Below are positions 12,201-24,100 of a stretch of 64,000 bases of DNA, one piece after another. The translations under genes were made by a program, and so were the position numbers. Position 1 is the first letter of the stretch. Every line of letters begins with the position of its first letter. Under the pieces are notes generated by a model that saw only the letters and a program-made list of their open reading frames with translations, had not been told where the DNA came from and searched no databases. Source of the stretch: Mansonella perstans (lineage: Eukaryota; Nematoda; Chromadorea; Rhabditida; Onchocercidae); contig JBAMDO010000086.1 in assembly GCA_037074765.1 (NCBI GenBank), forward strand, positions 1-64,000, read 5' to 3'.

Positions 12201-14213
12201 TCTTGCAAATCATTCTCGGCACTTTCATTTGGTAGTTTTTTGATAACAGTTTTCACATCTGAATGCTAAATTATTCGTCTCTTTAAATTAAAGTTTATTA
12301 TTTAGCATAACTGAAGTAAGGCTGTATATCAGTACTTAATTATAGCAGCAATAATTAGAGATCTTCACTAAAATCGAGAATTCAAACCGTTTCTGATTTC
12401 AGTGGATGAAAGCATACGTGTACCAATAAGGTGATATTTCGGACACAGCAACAGATCTTTTACAGAGGCTGAATTTTCTGCTTCTACTAATCCACGTTCC
12501 ACCCATGCATCGCATATTTTGTCGGAAAAGTTAAAGAATAAAGATAGAAGATGCAGTGAAAGAAATTCAGTAGTACTTCGTATTTTATTCGTATTTTAAT
12601 ACTATTTATTAATACCATAATATATAATATTATTTTATTTTATTTAATATTATTTAATACTATAATATTATTTATTCGTATTTAATTCGTATTTATTCGT
12701 ATTTATTTTAAATTCGTATTTTAATACCCCTTCACTTCTCTCATCATTTCTATCAACATTATTTCTGAAAATCTAATAACTCATAAACGGATACTGCGAT
12801 GCGAGTAGTTTGATGATAAGCTTTCAATAATAAAGAAACTATACCTGCAATTTCGTTAAAGGAATGTGCTTCAACATTCAAAATAATGACTCCCTTACGA
12901 AGACAATTCCTGAGTTGTATCAAACCAATTACCGATAGAAGAGTGATGTGGGGTTTGGAAAATCGGGTACCATCGCCTTCAATTGTCTGCTCATACTTGA
13001 TCCATCTAAAAGTTTTGAATTCCGAGATTCCAGATTTTAATGGAGAATATTTCCTGAATATGGCGCATTTCGAATACAGCTATCCTCAGCAATTAATGCT
13101 GTGATATAGTTAGTTCATGAAGACGCTAAATGATGGCTAATTGGTAATCGTCATTAATCAGATCTTATCGTAAGAACTTATTTTAAAAAGAAAGTGAACG
13201 AAATTTCAAAATAAGCTTAACCTGGAAACTTGCTTCCACACTTTTTTGGCTTTGTTATCACTGTCCATAAATAACATTTCGGTATAAATCAATGGAACTT
13301 CCTCTGAATGAGCTTCCAAAAGCTCCCGGACATTGTGTATTGGACCTGCAGTTTCGGAAAATTCAAATAATTGCCATTTCTTTCTTTTATTGTAACTTTT
13401 TAGAATTGTTTAAATTTTACAAGGAAATAATCACATTTTTTTTTTTGAAAATTGACATTTTTATGAACGTGGAAAAAGACAGTTATGAGTGAAGATGAAC
13501 AAGCTTTAGTCTCTGTGCTTTAAGCGCTTTTAAAAAAGGCAATCCGTTAGTTCTTGTTCCTAATTATGACTCAAAAAATATATAAAAGGACATATTTTGA
13601 ACAGGAAAAAAGAGACTCACTTTCAGGATGGTTTCCCACTTGCATAGGTTGCACAGTGAAAAGAGGATCAAGCAACAAATCATCTGAAAAAAAGCATCTT
13701 TGGTAATTAAGTAATAACTGTCATCATCAAAGGACCCGTAAAGAAATTGACTTTTCTGAATGAGTCTTGAAATGAATCAGCCGCATAACTGATGATCTGT
13801 AATAAATTTTTATAATTAGAGCTGTTGAACTAACTTATTTGCCAGGGTAATTTGAAAAAGAGCGCTGATTTCTACTTCATACCGAAAGCTGTCATACTAT
13901 TGTTCCAAACGATTTAATTCTATTGCTTTATAGTGACCATATTCTATCTGTCAGTATATAAAATCAATGACGAAGTTGTAAATAAACAGATAATTGTTAA
14001 ATTGCAAACTAAGTAATGTAATGGAACGACTAATTAGCAACAAATACAATTAAAAAGGAAAGGCAGGAAAAATAAGTGAACAACTTAACACTCACGTCCT
14101 CCAAAAACAGAAGGCCTTGGATAGGTTTCTGTGATGCTCTTTCGACGCATTAAACTAGACTGACTATCGGTCCTGCTACGAATATCTGGTTGACTACTAC
14201 GACGCTTTGTCAT
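6296..14213 (-). CDS. SLC4-family bicarbonate transporter
   Basis: Membrane anion/bicarbonate carrier (Band 3/NBC superfamily; abts genes in Caenorhabditis). Twenty-four exons join in phase to about 989 residues: 14096-14213, 13621-13683, 13222-13345, 12845-13005, 12388-12522, 12185-12258, 11783-11902, 11553-11684, 11177-11320, 10931-11070, 10557-10725, 10093-10226, 9889-10002, 9474-9582, 9041-9140, 8661-8809, 8334-8447, 8097-8252, 7491-7669, 7316-7388, 7086-7199, 6819-6950, 6509-6638, 6296-6381. Residues 1-405 are the cytoplasmic domain ([22 protein letters not shown]). The membrane domain has [80 protein letters not shown]. The [11 protein letters not shown] and EQR blocks resemble Na+-coupled members more than AE exchangers; ion coupling is inference. 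The Ser-rich N terminus begins at the first ATG after an in-frame TAG, but an earlier 5' exon is possible. The exon starting at 12522 lacks an AG acceptor. Confidence 0.94.
12580..12730. repeat. A+T-rich short tandem repeat in an SLC4 intron
   Basis: Degenerate copies of TATTCGTATTT and ATTTAATA(CT)ATT units fill this stretch of the intron between the exons at 12845-13005 and 12388-12522. It lies directly beside the exon whose acceptor is non-canonical. Confidence 0.7.
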
Positions 14214-17200
14214 TGTTCTGTTGCTGCTATTGTTGCTGCTGCTTGATGACCCGCAATTCTGCTAGGTTTTCATTTCAGTCAAAAAATTTTTGCGACTTAA
14301 TATGACGTAAGAAAGATGAAAATATTACATTCTTAATTAGCTAAGTGACACTGCCTAATAGTATCATGTTAGTTCGATCATATGATAGTACATATGATAG
14401 TTGTAGTCGTATGGATATCCATTCCCAACTTATTTTGTTTATTTCAGTTTTCATATCGTACTTGAAAATGGCAACAGCTTGCTTGCTTTTCCACTTGTTT
14501 TTCTCGTTAACAAAAAATTATATTAACCAAAATTTAATTGATTTCCAACTTTCTTTTTAACGTAATACTAGCAATACTAAAACAATAAAACAGAACTTCG
14601 AAATAAAAATAAAACAAGAAACTTTTTTTGAAACAATAATTTCGTGTCAAACATATGAACAAATGTTTGAAAAGATGAGAAGTACCATTGTTCGAATGAC
14701 ACTTTCATGTTCTTCACCATTCTACTTTTACGACCAAATCACTTTTAATTTTACCGTATTATTTATGTTCTAATCTATTAAATAAGCATTAATAAATTTA
14801 ATTTTTTTTTTTTGCTCAAGCTGGTAAACAAAGCTAATAATGCATTTCCATGAAGATTATTATTTAAAATACTGAGTGTGTAACACTTTTCAGAAGCATG
14901 TAGTAAGATATTTTTTAAGAGTCATGGATCACAACTTCATAAATGCTTCGTAAAAATGTGCGAAACTATAATTTAAAACAAGCATTTCACAAGTAAAAGC
15001 TGATAGCATTAACTACAAAATTCAGTAAGTTTTTTTAAAAAGTCGAAATCACTGTACAAAAATCTGAAATGGAATAAGCTTGTTTCTATGAACTGACAAG
15101 CAAGCAGTTAGTGTCATGGCTTAATGCAGGAAGTGCAATCATTTCTATACCAATTAGCTTTCATTATTTCCACTACAAATCATTAAAGAGCTCCCGCCAA
15201 AAGCAACTATTATTTCTGAAATTGATTTACACATCATTTTGAGTTTACACATGAGCTACATAAAACAGTCGAATGTGACTAATGATTACTACTTGTTAAT
15301 TACATAATATCTATTGATAAACTTGCAAAGAGAAAATGATTCACATCAGAAGTACTTTGGGAAAAAATAGTTCTCTTGGTTCCCCCGCTCCATCCTCTAC
15401 TATAAAAGAAACGTCCTAACTGAAGGACTGTCATGTCAATCTGTGTTAAAATTTCTATTATCTTCACATTTTTAACACAAATTGATCCATCACCGACGCT
15501 TTAAGAAGTAATTTATGCATGATTCTCAAACCGAGAATGCTTGAATTATTTTGGTTAATACTCAAATATATAATATTATCGAATGCGGCATGACACTGCC
15601 ACACAAAAGAGTAAAGATAGAACAATTTAATAACAGAAGGCAAAAGATATTGAACTGAGGGAATAAATATGATTTCATTTTCTTACAAATTCTGCATGAT
15701 GCAATCAATCAACTTTGAAGAAAATTCGAGCGTTAAATTCTTTCTTTAACAGCAACTCCTTTACCTCCTTGCTCCATTTAATTTGTAGCTTAAAAATTTA
15801 TAAAGGAACAGAAAAGAGAACAAAGAAAATTACTCTTTCAGAGAAAAGATAAATTGTCTGCTTAGGAGACTTACGACATTCACAGGTAGAATAACCAACC
15901 GTCCACCGCTTTATTATGGCAAAACTGTGAAGTCGAAGAAGTTGTGTAATATAGACTTTGTCATCAAAACCGATCATTACCCCCATCACTATAGCTTACC
16001 CATCTTCCTTTTTCTCTCATCAACCATTCTCTACTAACGACCGACTTTCACCTTCGCCAACGGATGAGAATCGGATGCGTGAACCAGTAATCTACCGTTT
16101 GGGCATCAATAATTAACAAATTTATGTAAATTAACAAATATTGCCTATTACTTGTAGATGTTTTTCAAGAGTTTTTCAGAAAGATTGAAGGCGACTAAAC
16201 TTTTTACAAATTTACTGCAAGACAGGAATTCTTGGTTTTTCATGCAGTAATCCCTTGCATTTCTTTTATGGAAATCCAACATTTGGTTCATGGAAGTCTA
16301 GAAATACTCTCGAGACAATCATGAAAAAGAGCTAATTGTGAGGCCTTTGAGATCAAAGTGCAGTTGGTTCTCATCATTTTATGGACGAAATTTGGCAGGA
16401 CATTGTTTCAGAATTTCGGAACTGTCATTCTTAGGACAAGGTAACAAGGGATGGTTTGGGAATTAAAAATAAAGAATGTTGAAACACAACAAATCCCTTT
16501 GGATTCATTTTGACGTTTGGGCAAAAAATAAGCAAGTATTTCAGTTTCCATGGCTTTTTGAGACTCCTTGGAAGAATTGATATCATATCTCTATTTTAAA
16601 AAAGGAAGTTGAAAAGACAACTCGATTAATTCAATCAGCTCATCACTTTATAAACATAATAAATTATACTAAAGCAATTATCGTGAGGGAGATAACAATT
16701 GCTATCATATAACTTGACTACTTTGAGATTGACCCTCTGCTAGATGACTCGAAAAACGGTTTAGATCAAAATGCACTATTAATAATAGAAATGTCGAACT
16801 ACTGAAAAAACTCAATGAACAAAAAAAAGGGATAGGTAAAAGCAATTACTTATCCCACTCAACCACATTCTATTTGAAAGTAAAATATTATTGGTTTCAT
16901 TTGAATTACTTTAGACAACCTTTTGGATATAGCGAACATGTACAGTCTATCTGTATTTCTGAACCATTCAGTATTTTGATGACAGTATTCACTTAGACCG
17001 TTGCAGTAGTTTATAAATATAGAGTTTGAAAAAATAAATTATAGCTTCGTCGAAGGAGAACTAACACACACAACATCTCTAATGTCGACACAATTGTTTT
17101 GACAAAAAGAGTTTGTGGAAGAGTATTTGTTATTTGGCACCGTCCTTATCATATTTTTTGTATAGAGAGAAAAATAAAATAATAAAATGATCATTATATC

Positions 17201-17239
17201 AAATAATGCATGAAAGGAAAATTTTCAACTTTGCAATAA

Positions 17240-17280
17240 AAGGAAAAAGGAATTTTTTGCTGGTTCATTCCTTTTTCCTT
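17240..17280. repeat. Perfect 14-base inverted repeat
   Basis: AAGGAAAAAGGAAT at 17240-17253 is mirrored by its exact complement at 17267-17280 across a 13-base loop. The arms are purine- and pyrimidine-only apart from the terminal T/A. Function unknown. Confidence 0.7.
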
Positions 17281-18515
17281 ACAGGACAAGGAAGAAACAG
17301 AACCCGTTTTAACAAATTCGCTCATTTTGCAATACTTCATTTCATAGAGTATGAACATAAATTGCATATAGTGTGAGAGTAAATTTTTATTTAGTTGGTA
17401 CTGGCTGAAACTTTTAAATTGTTATTTATCAAATCACTTAATTAAGCTGATAGTTGGTTTTCCATGTTTGTTCACCAGCAACAATTAATTGTGAATACTT
17501 GAATATAGTTTTCTCAGTGAAAAATCTGTACGATAACTTACTTCTCTGAGAAAATATTATTTTTGCTCAAGTATTCGAAATTCGCATCCATTACAGTAGC
17601 AACTGGCGGTATTTTCTCGATTTCTATCGAAAAATGCAGCGCATATTAAACGGGACTGTGTCAGTTCTCTCTGGACACATCGGCCACTCAAAGACTTTTT
17701 CACTGCATGTTGCCAGAATTGGCTTTGCTATCTTCGCTAATGGTAAAACTTCAGCTGAGTGTCTCATTTCACAATCTGAGTGTCGGAGAAACTGAAAAAA
17801 CTTTTCGTTCAAATATTTTGATTTTGTTATACCGAAAAGCAGTTGTTTCAGTTGTTCATTGTGCCGTTAACTTAAACGTTTTTTGTTCTATAGTAGTGCT
17901 TACATTTGTCCAATATTTAGAAAGTGATGCCGGTATGAATCTTCCGTCCTTAATACTAGTCTGTCTGAACTGTCATGTCTAGACGGTAAAGGCAAAGCAC
18001 TCACTGTTATGGTGCCATGTTTTGGCTTCACGAACGAAGATTTGAAGGATTCTTCGAACCTGCGCGGTAATTTTTTAGGTGGGGCACAGTGTGCGAAAAA
18101 CGGGTTCCACTCTTTATTTCTAAGAGTCATCTGCTATGGTCTAATAAACTTGGACGATGACAGCAGGGTTCTCAGATTCTGTTTGAGCATCACTCTTAAA
18201 AAAAAAAAAAAAACGTGAAAGCGATTGTAGGACTATTTATTAACTGACGTAACAATCAGTGCTAACAAATAATGAAAACGGAGTCGTTATGAGTTGCAAA
18301 AATTTACACCGTAGAGTTCTATAAAGGATTTACAGAAACAATTGAAAGAAACTTGGAAAAAAGTTAGATGTTGGTAGATGTTGTTAGATATTGTTTAAAA
18401 AATTGCACATTGGTAGATGGACATGCGATTACATCGTTACAGTGGATCTTTTGGTGGTTTAGAGACTGATAATAAACGGGGAAGCCTCAAACTCAAACGT
18501 TTAAAGATTTTTAAA

Positions 18516-18550
18516 GAAACAAACATTTGAGTTTGTCAAATGTTTGTTTC
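18516..18550. repeat. Perfect 15-base inverted repeat with 5-base loop
   Basis: GAAACAAACATTTGA at 18516-18530 pairs exactly with 18536-18550 around the loop GTTTG. As RNA it would be a tight hairpin. It stands about 190 bases outside the large foldback repeat, and no gene is attached to it. Confidence 0.75.
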
Positions 18551-18736
18551 CTCAAGCTGAGTTATTGCACATTGTTTTATTGCCGCTCCTATTGCCTTCG
18601 AAATGTCCTCAAAATTGAATTTCAACTGAACTCTCTCCTTTACATAGAAGGAGTGGTTTGAAACATTAAGGCGATATACATATTTGTTAACAGATTGGGA
18701 AAATATTACAATGAAGTTGTTTATAGTAATAATCTT

Positions 18737-19177
18737 GCGTTGGATATAAACTGGTTATTACATTAGAGGATTTTTCAACAATGACTCTTTCAGCAAAACA
18801 AAGAGCTTTGGTTGTTGCTACAGTACAACATTGGAGTTAAGTTTGATTAAGAAATTAATGGAAGATGTTTACAAAATTTAAACATTGCAGATAAGCTTGA
18901 TTATTAATTTAGAAGATGAACTTTGATTTCAATTTATAATTAGATAATAGAATGAGAATCGTAAACAAATTACAAAGTAGATGCATGACATTTGATCTTC
19001 TAAATTAATTGATCCACATAAATATTGATATGCTAAAGCATTCCTTCAGCGATGAATTGTTTCCATCGTTTGCATATGTATTTACATATCCGTCTTTGCG
19101 ATTAGTAGAATTTTTCGACTTTCAAATTATCCAGAAAACCCAAAACTTGATCAGTTTCCTTGCATAAAAATTTTTAC
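18737..19177 (+). repeat. Left arm of the large inverted repeat
   Basis: It pairs with 20039-20462 in reverse complement. Marker words shared by both arms include AGCAAAACAAAGAGCTTTGG, ATTGATCCACATAAATATTG and GATCAGTTTCCTTGCATAAA. The outermost 40-50 bases are more diverged than the core. Confidence 0.8.
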
Positions 19178-19530
19178 TAATATTTGAAGATTTTTGGGAG
19201 TATGGTGGTAAGGTTTATAGGTCTTGGCAGTAAAACAGATTCTCTATTTGACTTTATACTGTATAATATTGGTGGTTTCCAGTTACCATGGATTGCAGTG
19301 GGAATTTTGTCATTCTTGAATTATTAGCCAATTTTTGGCTCGATAATTTTTTCCTTACTTTTCTATTAAAATTTATTGATATCATCAGTAAATTAAGTTA
19401 TAATCAAGTGAAAGCAATTTACTAATAAAGTAATATCATTGTTTCATAGGTGAACAAATACCGCACGGTAAAGTAATTGCAAGTATTTTGAAAATGCGAA
19501 TATTATGGAACATGATTCAAGCAGTAGTTA

Positions 19531-19590
19531 TAGTCTGATATAGTCTGATAATAGTCTGATATGGTCTGATTATAGTCTAATAATGATGTA
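19531..19590 (+). repeat. Short tandem repeat, TAGTCTGATA units
   Basis: Four to five imperfect copies of TAGTCTGATA occur in a row. They lie in the unpaired 560-base segment of the left half of the foldback element, so they may mark a later insertion or expansion. Confidence 0.7.
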
Positions 19591-20038
19591 TCAGACTTCT
19601 GAGCATTATCTTTTCTTGAAATGGGTTAGCCACTGGAGAAGTAAGAATTAATAATATTTACCGATAGCCAATTATATTCCACGTTTCACAACTAGATTGA
19701 AAATCTATTCACTGATTTTTTTGCAACGTTTGAATTTGCTTGATTGTATTTTAGCAGCATTCTTCTGCTAATATTGCGCTTAATCGATTTCACTTTTTTC
19801 TAGCTATTTTTCAATGAAATAACTTATCAGTTTGCGGCTAAAGAATTGAACAAGTGTTAATACACATCCAAAATCTTGACCAGAGCGTATCAAAATGAGA
19901 ATTTGAACAATTGGTATATCATAAAGCGATTGCAGAATGATCTAGTGTGCAAGAGAAACCTAATATAAAGCTATTTCATTGAAAAATGATTGAGAAAAAA
20001 ATGAAATCGATTAAACGCAATATTGGAATTTCTTGTGC

Positions 20039-20462
20039 AGCTTTTTTATGCAAGGAAACTGATCAAGTTTTGAGTTTAACTGGATAATTTAAAAGTTGGA
20101 AAATTCTACTAATCGTTAAGATGGATATGTAGATACATATGCAAGCGATGGAAACAATTCATCACTGAAGGAATGCTTTAACATATCAATATTTATGTGG
20201 ATCAATTAATTTAGAAGATCAAATGTCATGCATCTACTTTGTAATTTGTTTACGATTCTCATTCTATTATCTAATTATAAATTGAAATCAAAGTTCATCT
20301 TCTAAATTAATAATCAAGCTTATCTGTAATGTTTAAATTTTGTAAACATCTTTCATTGATTTGTTAATCAAACTTAACTCCAATGTTTCAATCGTAGTAA
20401 CCAAAGCTCTTTGTTTTGCTGAAAGGATTACTGTGAAAGATTCAATTCAATGTAATAAACAG
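20039..20462 (-). repeat. Right arm of the large inverted repeat
   Basis: Reverse complement of the left arm at 18737-19177. Differences are mostly single bases plus one short indel region near 20385-20400, which suggests a duplication old enough to have diverged a little. Confidence 0.8.
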
Positions 20463-21139
20463 GCTTATCATGTTTCTTCCTGGAATTCTTAAAATAATTT
20501 GGTGGATACTATCAATTCTCATCTCTCAAATGTTAGGCTATATAAGAGGATTTTAGAAAACTTTATCAAATATTTGCATTAATCCTTTTCACTCCTTGCA
20601 ATTATATTTATAACCAAATTTTTTGCCAGTTTCACGTAGAATCTGTCTAACAAAATTGTTGCACGTAGAATGCCTTGGATCAATCATTGTGAATAGAACC
20701 AGTCTATATTATCTTTCTTCTTCATTGGCATATTAATAAAGATTAACGATACTCATTTCTCTTCTATTGAAACAAATTGGCTATAGCAGCACATGGTCAC
20801 TGGTCATGCATGGGTCAGTGGGTATGTCAGTCACCAGCATTGAAACTAAACGACAACAAGATCGAATCGATTTCTTCGATTAGCGCGTATTTTTGTATCA
20901 ATTTCTCTCATTCAATAATGGTCATTCCTTATTAGTAAATTCGAAAGTACACTAAACACTCGAAAGGGTCCATAACTGACCATTTATCCTTAAATCTATC
21001 ACTTCTTCACTTCAATATTATTTTCACGCAAGTGGGCGGGTTTAGCATGTAGCGAAAGTGTCGGACAATATGTTTTTGGGCTGGGAAAGAAGTTTGATGA
21101 GATTGTAAAGGTATGGAGGAATCATTGATGTGAACAGCA
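20463..21139. other. Intergenic, promoter side of eIF2B delta
   Basis: No coding exon is visible. The stretch lies between the foldback element and the first exon proposed for eIF2B delta and should hold its promoter. I see no specific element that I can name. Confidence 0.5.
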
Positions 21140-24100
21140 ATGAATGTGGATGATAAGGACAAGAAGGATGGAATTTGTGGCCAGGTAGTTTGTTTTAATA
21201 GATAAATCTATGGCCAGGTAGTTTGTTTTGATAGATATTTCTTGGCTCAAGAAAAAGGATGGGAAATGTTGCGGGTTGATTCATTGAGCATTTCATTCCC
21301 TATTAAGATATAACAGCTATATTTATGCACCAATCAAATTTTGAGCAGAACAGACATAGTTTTACTTTAGGTTAGCGATCCTAAGGGAATGAGAGTAGAT
21401 ACAGTGGCTATCGAAGTAGTACGCCTATTCGAAGTTGCCGTAGATTGCCTGAAGATATGTTTATCTTTGTTATCACCCAGCGATATGGATCATGTAAGTA
21501 TGCACTTAGTTTTAAGTATCTTCACAAGATAGCTACAAAATGAGTCAACCCCCGTAATAAAACATATCTTCTCTAGCAACCATATTTCGATTGAATCAAA
21601 CTACCCTTTTTAATATCCTTTAAGGTAAAAGATGCGAAAGAAAAATTGATAGCTGAAATTTCAAATTTACAAATTGATGGCAGAACGAACAATTCATCAC
21701 AATTCAACAAAATGCCAGAAGAATCAGGCCAGATTGGTAATCGGCAGGATAGTAGTAAGTCTAGAGAAGAAATTAAAATGGAGCGTAAAGCTAGAGCTGC
21801 TGAAATGAAGGCAAAAAAGGGTCAGTCTTTCCACATTTTATTTAACTTTTAAAACTCTGATTAATATTAAATGATATGTTCACTAAAACATTGTTGATTA
21901 GTGCATGGAATTAAAGTACATATAAATACATAATTCATTGTGCAGTCAATCCTTAAAAAATATCTATAAATGATTTCATATTTTAGTTGCTGCAGCAAAT
22001 GTTAAGAAAGCACTGAAAGAGAGCAATACGCTTGCAAATGATGGGAAAGCATTAGAAAAAACAGTAAATCGGGAAAGAGAATACTCAACGTTACATGATA
22101 CTGGGCAACAGCGTGAGAATCTATGCAAGACTGTGAAAGACCCGGGACTTCCGAGTAATTTCCGATCCGCACAACCTTTTAGAGTTGTTCATTTCGGTAC
22201 AGTTATCTTAGTTTCTATTGCACGCATTGCAAAATTGATTTTTCATATATCTTGAACACATCTTGATTGAAACTATAGCGATTGCTATTGGATTAATGAG
22301 GGGTTTTTGTGCGTCAAACTGTTGAACGTATGACAAGAAACCGATAGCCATAGATGGTCATATCGGAGGAAGGCGCTGAACTGGCGTCTTTAACATTGGC
22401 TGTTGGTCGTAATAGTGATAACTTTAGTGAAATGTTTCCGTTATTTTTTTTTAGCCTGTGTGAATAAGCAGTAATTTCATTTAGATCGAAATACAAAGGA
22501 TGATGAGGTCGAAGAAGAATCATTAAAACAATCGTCATTCTGCAAAATGGTAGCACCAAGTATACATCCTTCATTTTTAGAGTTTCTGAGCAGGTTCGTT
22601 GTTTTAATCTTAGAAAATTATATGGAGAAAAAACTCTTTTCTGCATTTGTAAAACTGGAAAAACAAAAAGAGCATATCATTAGTTAGATTTTCGTTTGTC
22701 ATATGGTTCCACTAAAATTGTTCGGAAATTCAGTGCAGGATAATGAGCGCCGGAAGTAGTCACGCATTTTGATTAAAATTAATAACGTTGGTTAACGGTA
22801 AAAGTGATGTAATAGCAGCAGCTGCTACACTGACATATTTTAGATGTGAAGCAAAACGTATTGTTGGTGTTGATGCTGTTTGCGTGGCATTTGTGCAGAG
22901 TTTCAAACAAGTAACTATTGAGAAATTTATTTTATGGTACTCAAAAAAATAGTTTAATCAAGCGAAACTTCTACTTCAAATGATTACTTTATTTAACGAT
23001 TAAAGTTCCCTGGCTTTTTTGACCGTGAAATGTAGTATCTAAACAAAAATGGGAATATGTTTTACATGATTCGTTTCATTTTGTTTGACAAAAGAAGGAA
23101 AGAATAATTTTCAGTGATAAAAAAAAAGAAAAACGAGATTCTGTAGTCCATTTTTTTTTTCAGTTTTTATCAGATTACATTGTTTCACCAAATCAAGTCA
23201 TGTCGCGTGATCTTGAACAGGCTGTTCGACAACAGTTGAAGTAAGTACATTATTAGTTTTAAAAAACAGTGGGTTTTTTCTTTTATCCAGTCATTATGTT
23301 GATATTTTCGACTTTTACAGCTGTATGACGGAGAACGAGAAGCATTCATTTCCTCTGGTGCTGGGTAATCTGATAAAGCAGCTGAAAAAAGAAATTAGTC
23401 AGCTGCCGGATTCCATTTCTGAACAAGAAGTACAGTTTTTGCATACATAGATTTGCAGGAAGGCAAATATAGCAGTTTTATCAGTTCCGTATTTACTTTG
23501 AGAAGATTTTTTGAGATCAAAGAAAAGTGAGGGCAGGGTTAAATCCATCTGCGTGTAGTGATATAAATGTGCATTAGCATCGAACATCATATTCACATTA
23601 AATATTTAATTGTATTAGACTGTGCCCATCTAAATACGTTTTTTAGGGTAAAGAACGTCTGTATTGTTGGTTGGATGATTTTGTACAGCAAAATTTCGAG
23701 CTTGCATTACAAGCTATTTCTTCATTTTGTCTCAAAAAGATGAAAAACACAGCCTTTGTGCTTACATATTCTTGGTTTGTATTCGAAAAATTCCAAAGGC
23801 AATAACACAGATTTTAGTTCTAAAAGGAGTGATGAAATTCATTCGCTGAAATATCGTCTTTATTCTGTATTTATAGACAGCGGAAGTACTTTTAAGCGCA
23901 CCGAATTCTGGAAAATCACACACGTTTTGAATTGAAACATTATTAGGAAATGCCTTTTTTGTTGGAAGTTTTTTGAATATTATCCATGTTGGGACACAGT
24001 ATTTAAACGTGAAATTCTAGGTGTCCTGTGGTAGAACGAATCATTTTGGATGCTCATAATGACAATCTGCTCTTTCATGTACACGTTTTGGATTCTCCTA

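Larger units (their letters stand above)
14214..18736. other. Divergent intergenic region, left part
   Basis: This is upstream of both the SLC4 gene (minus) and, further right, the eIF2B delta gene (plus). It carries no frame with nematode-like exon boundaries and a known domain. Small structures are listed separately: a 14-base inverted repeat at 17240-17280 and a 15-base one at 18516-18550. TTGGTAGATG-like units recur at about 18365-18420. Short frames at 17624-18218 have mildly balanced codon content but stop quickly. Confidence 0.55.
18737..20462. mobile_element. Large imperfect inverted repeat (foldback-like element)
   Basis: The left arm at about 18737-19177 is repeated in reverse complement at about 20039-20462; the core (18785-19177 against 20039-20430) is nearly identical by eye, with scattered substitutions. 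A second, inner pair matches at about 19770-19824 and 19970-20024, leaving a loop of about 145 bases. The left side therefore carries about 560-590 extra bases (19178-19769), which include TAGTCTGATA-type tandem units. No transposase frame is visible inside. The outer ends fade gradually, and I could not define a target-site duplication. It could be a foldback/MITE-type element or a local inverted duplication. Confidence 0.75.

Noticed and set aside
17624..18218. Cluster of overlapping frames of 62-91 codons on both strands
   Set aside because: They overlap each other on opposite strands, lack splice-bounded extension and end in a poly(A) run; not called as a gene. The weak GTPase-like word is reported separately at low interest.
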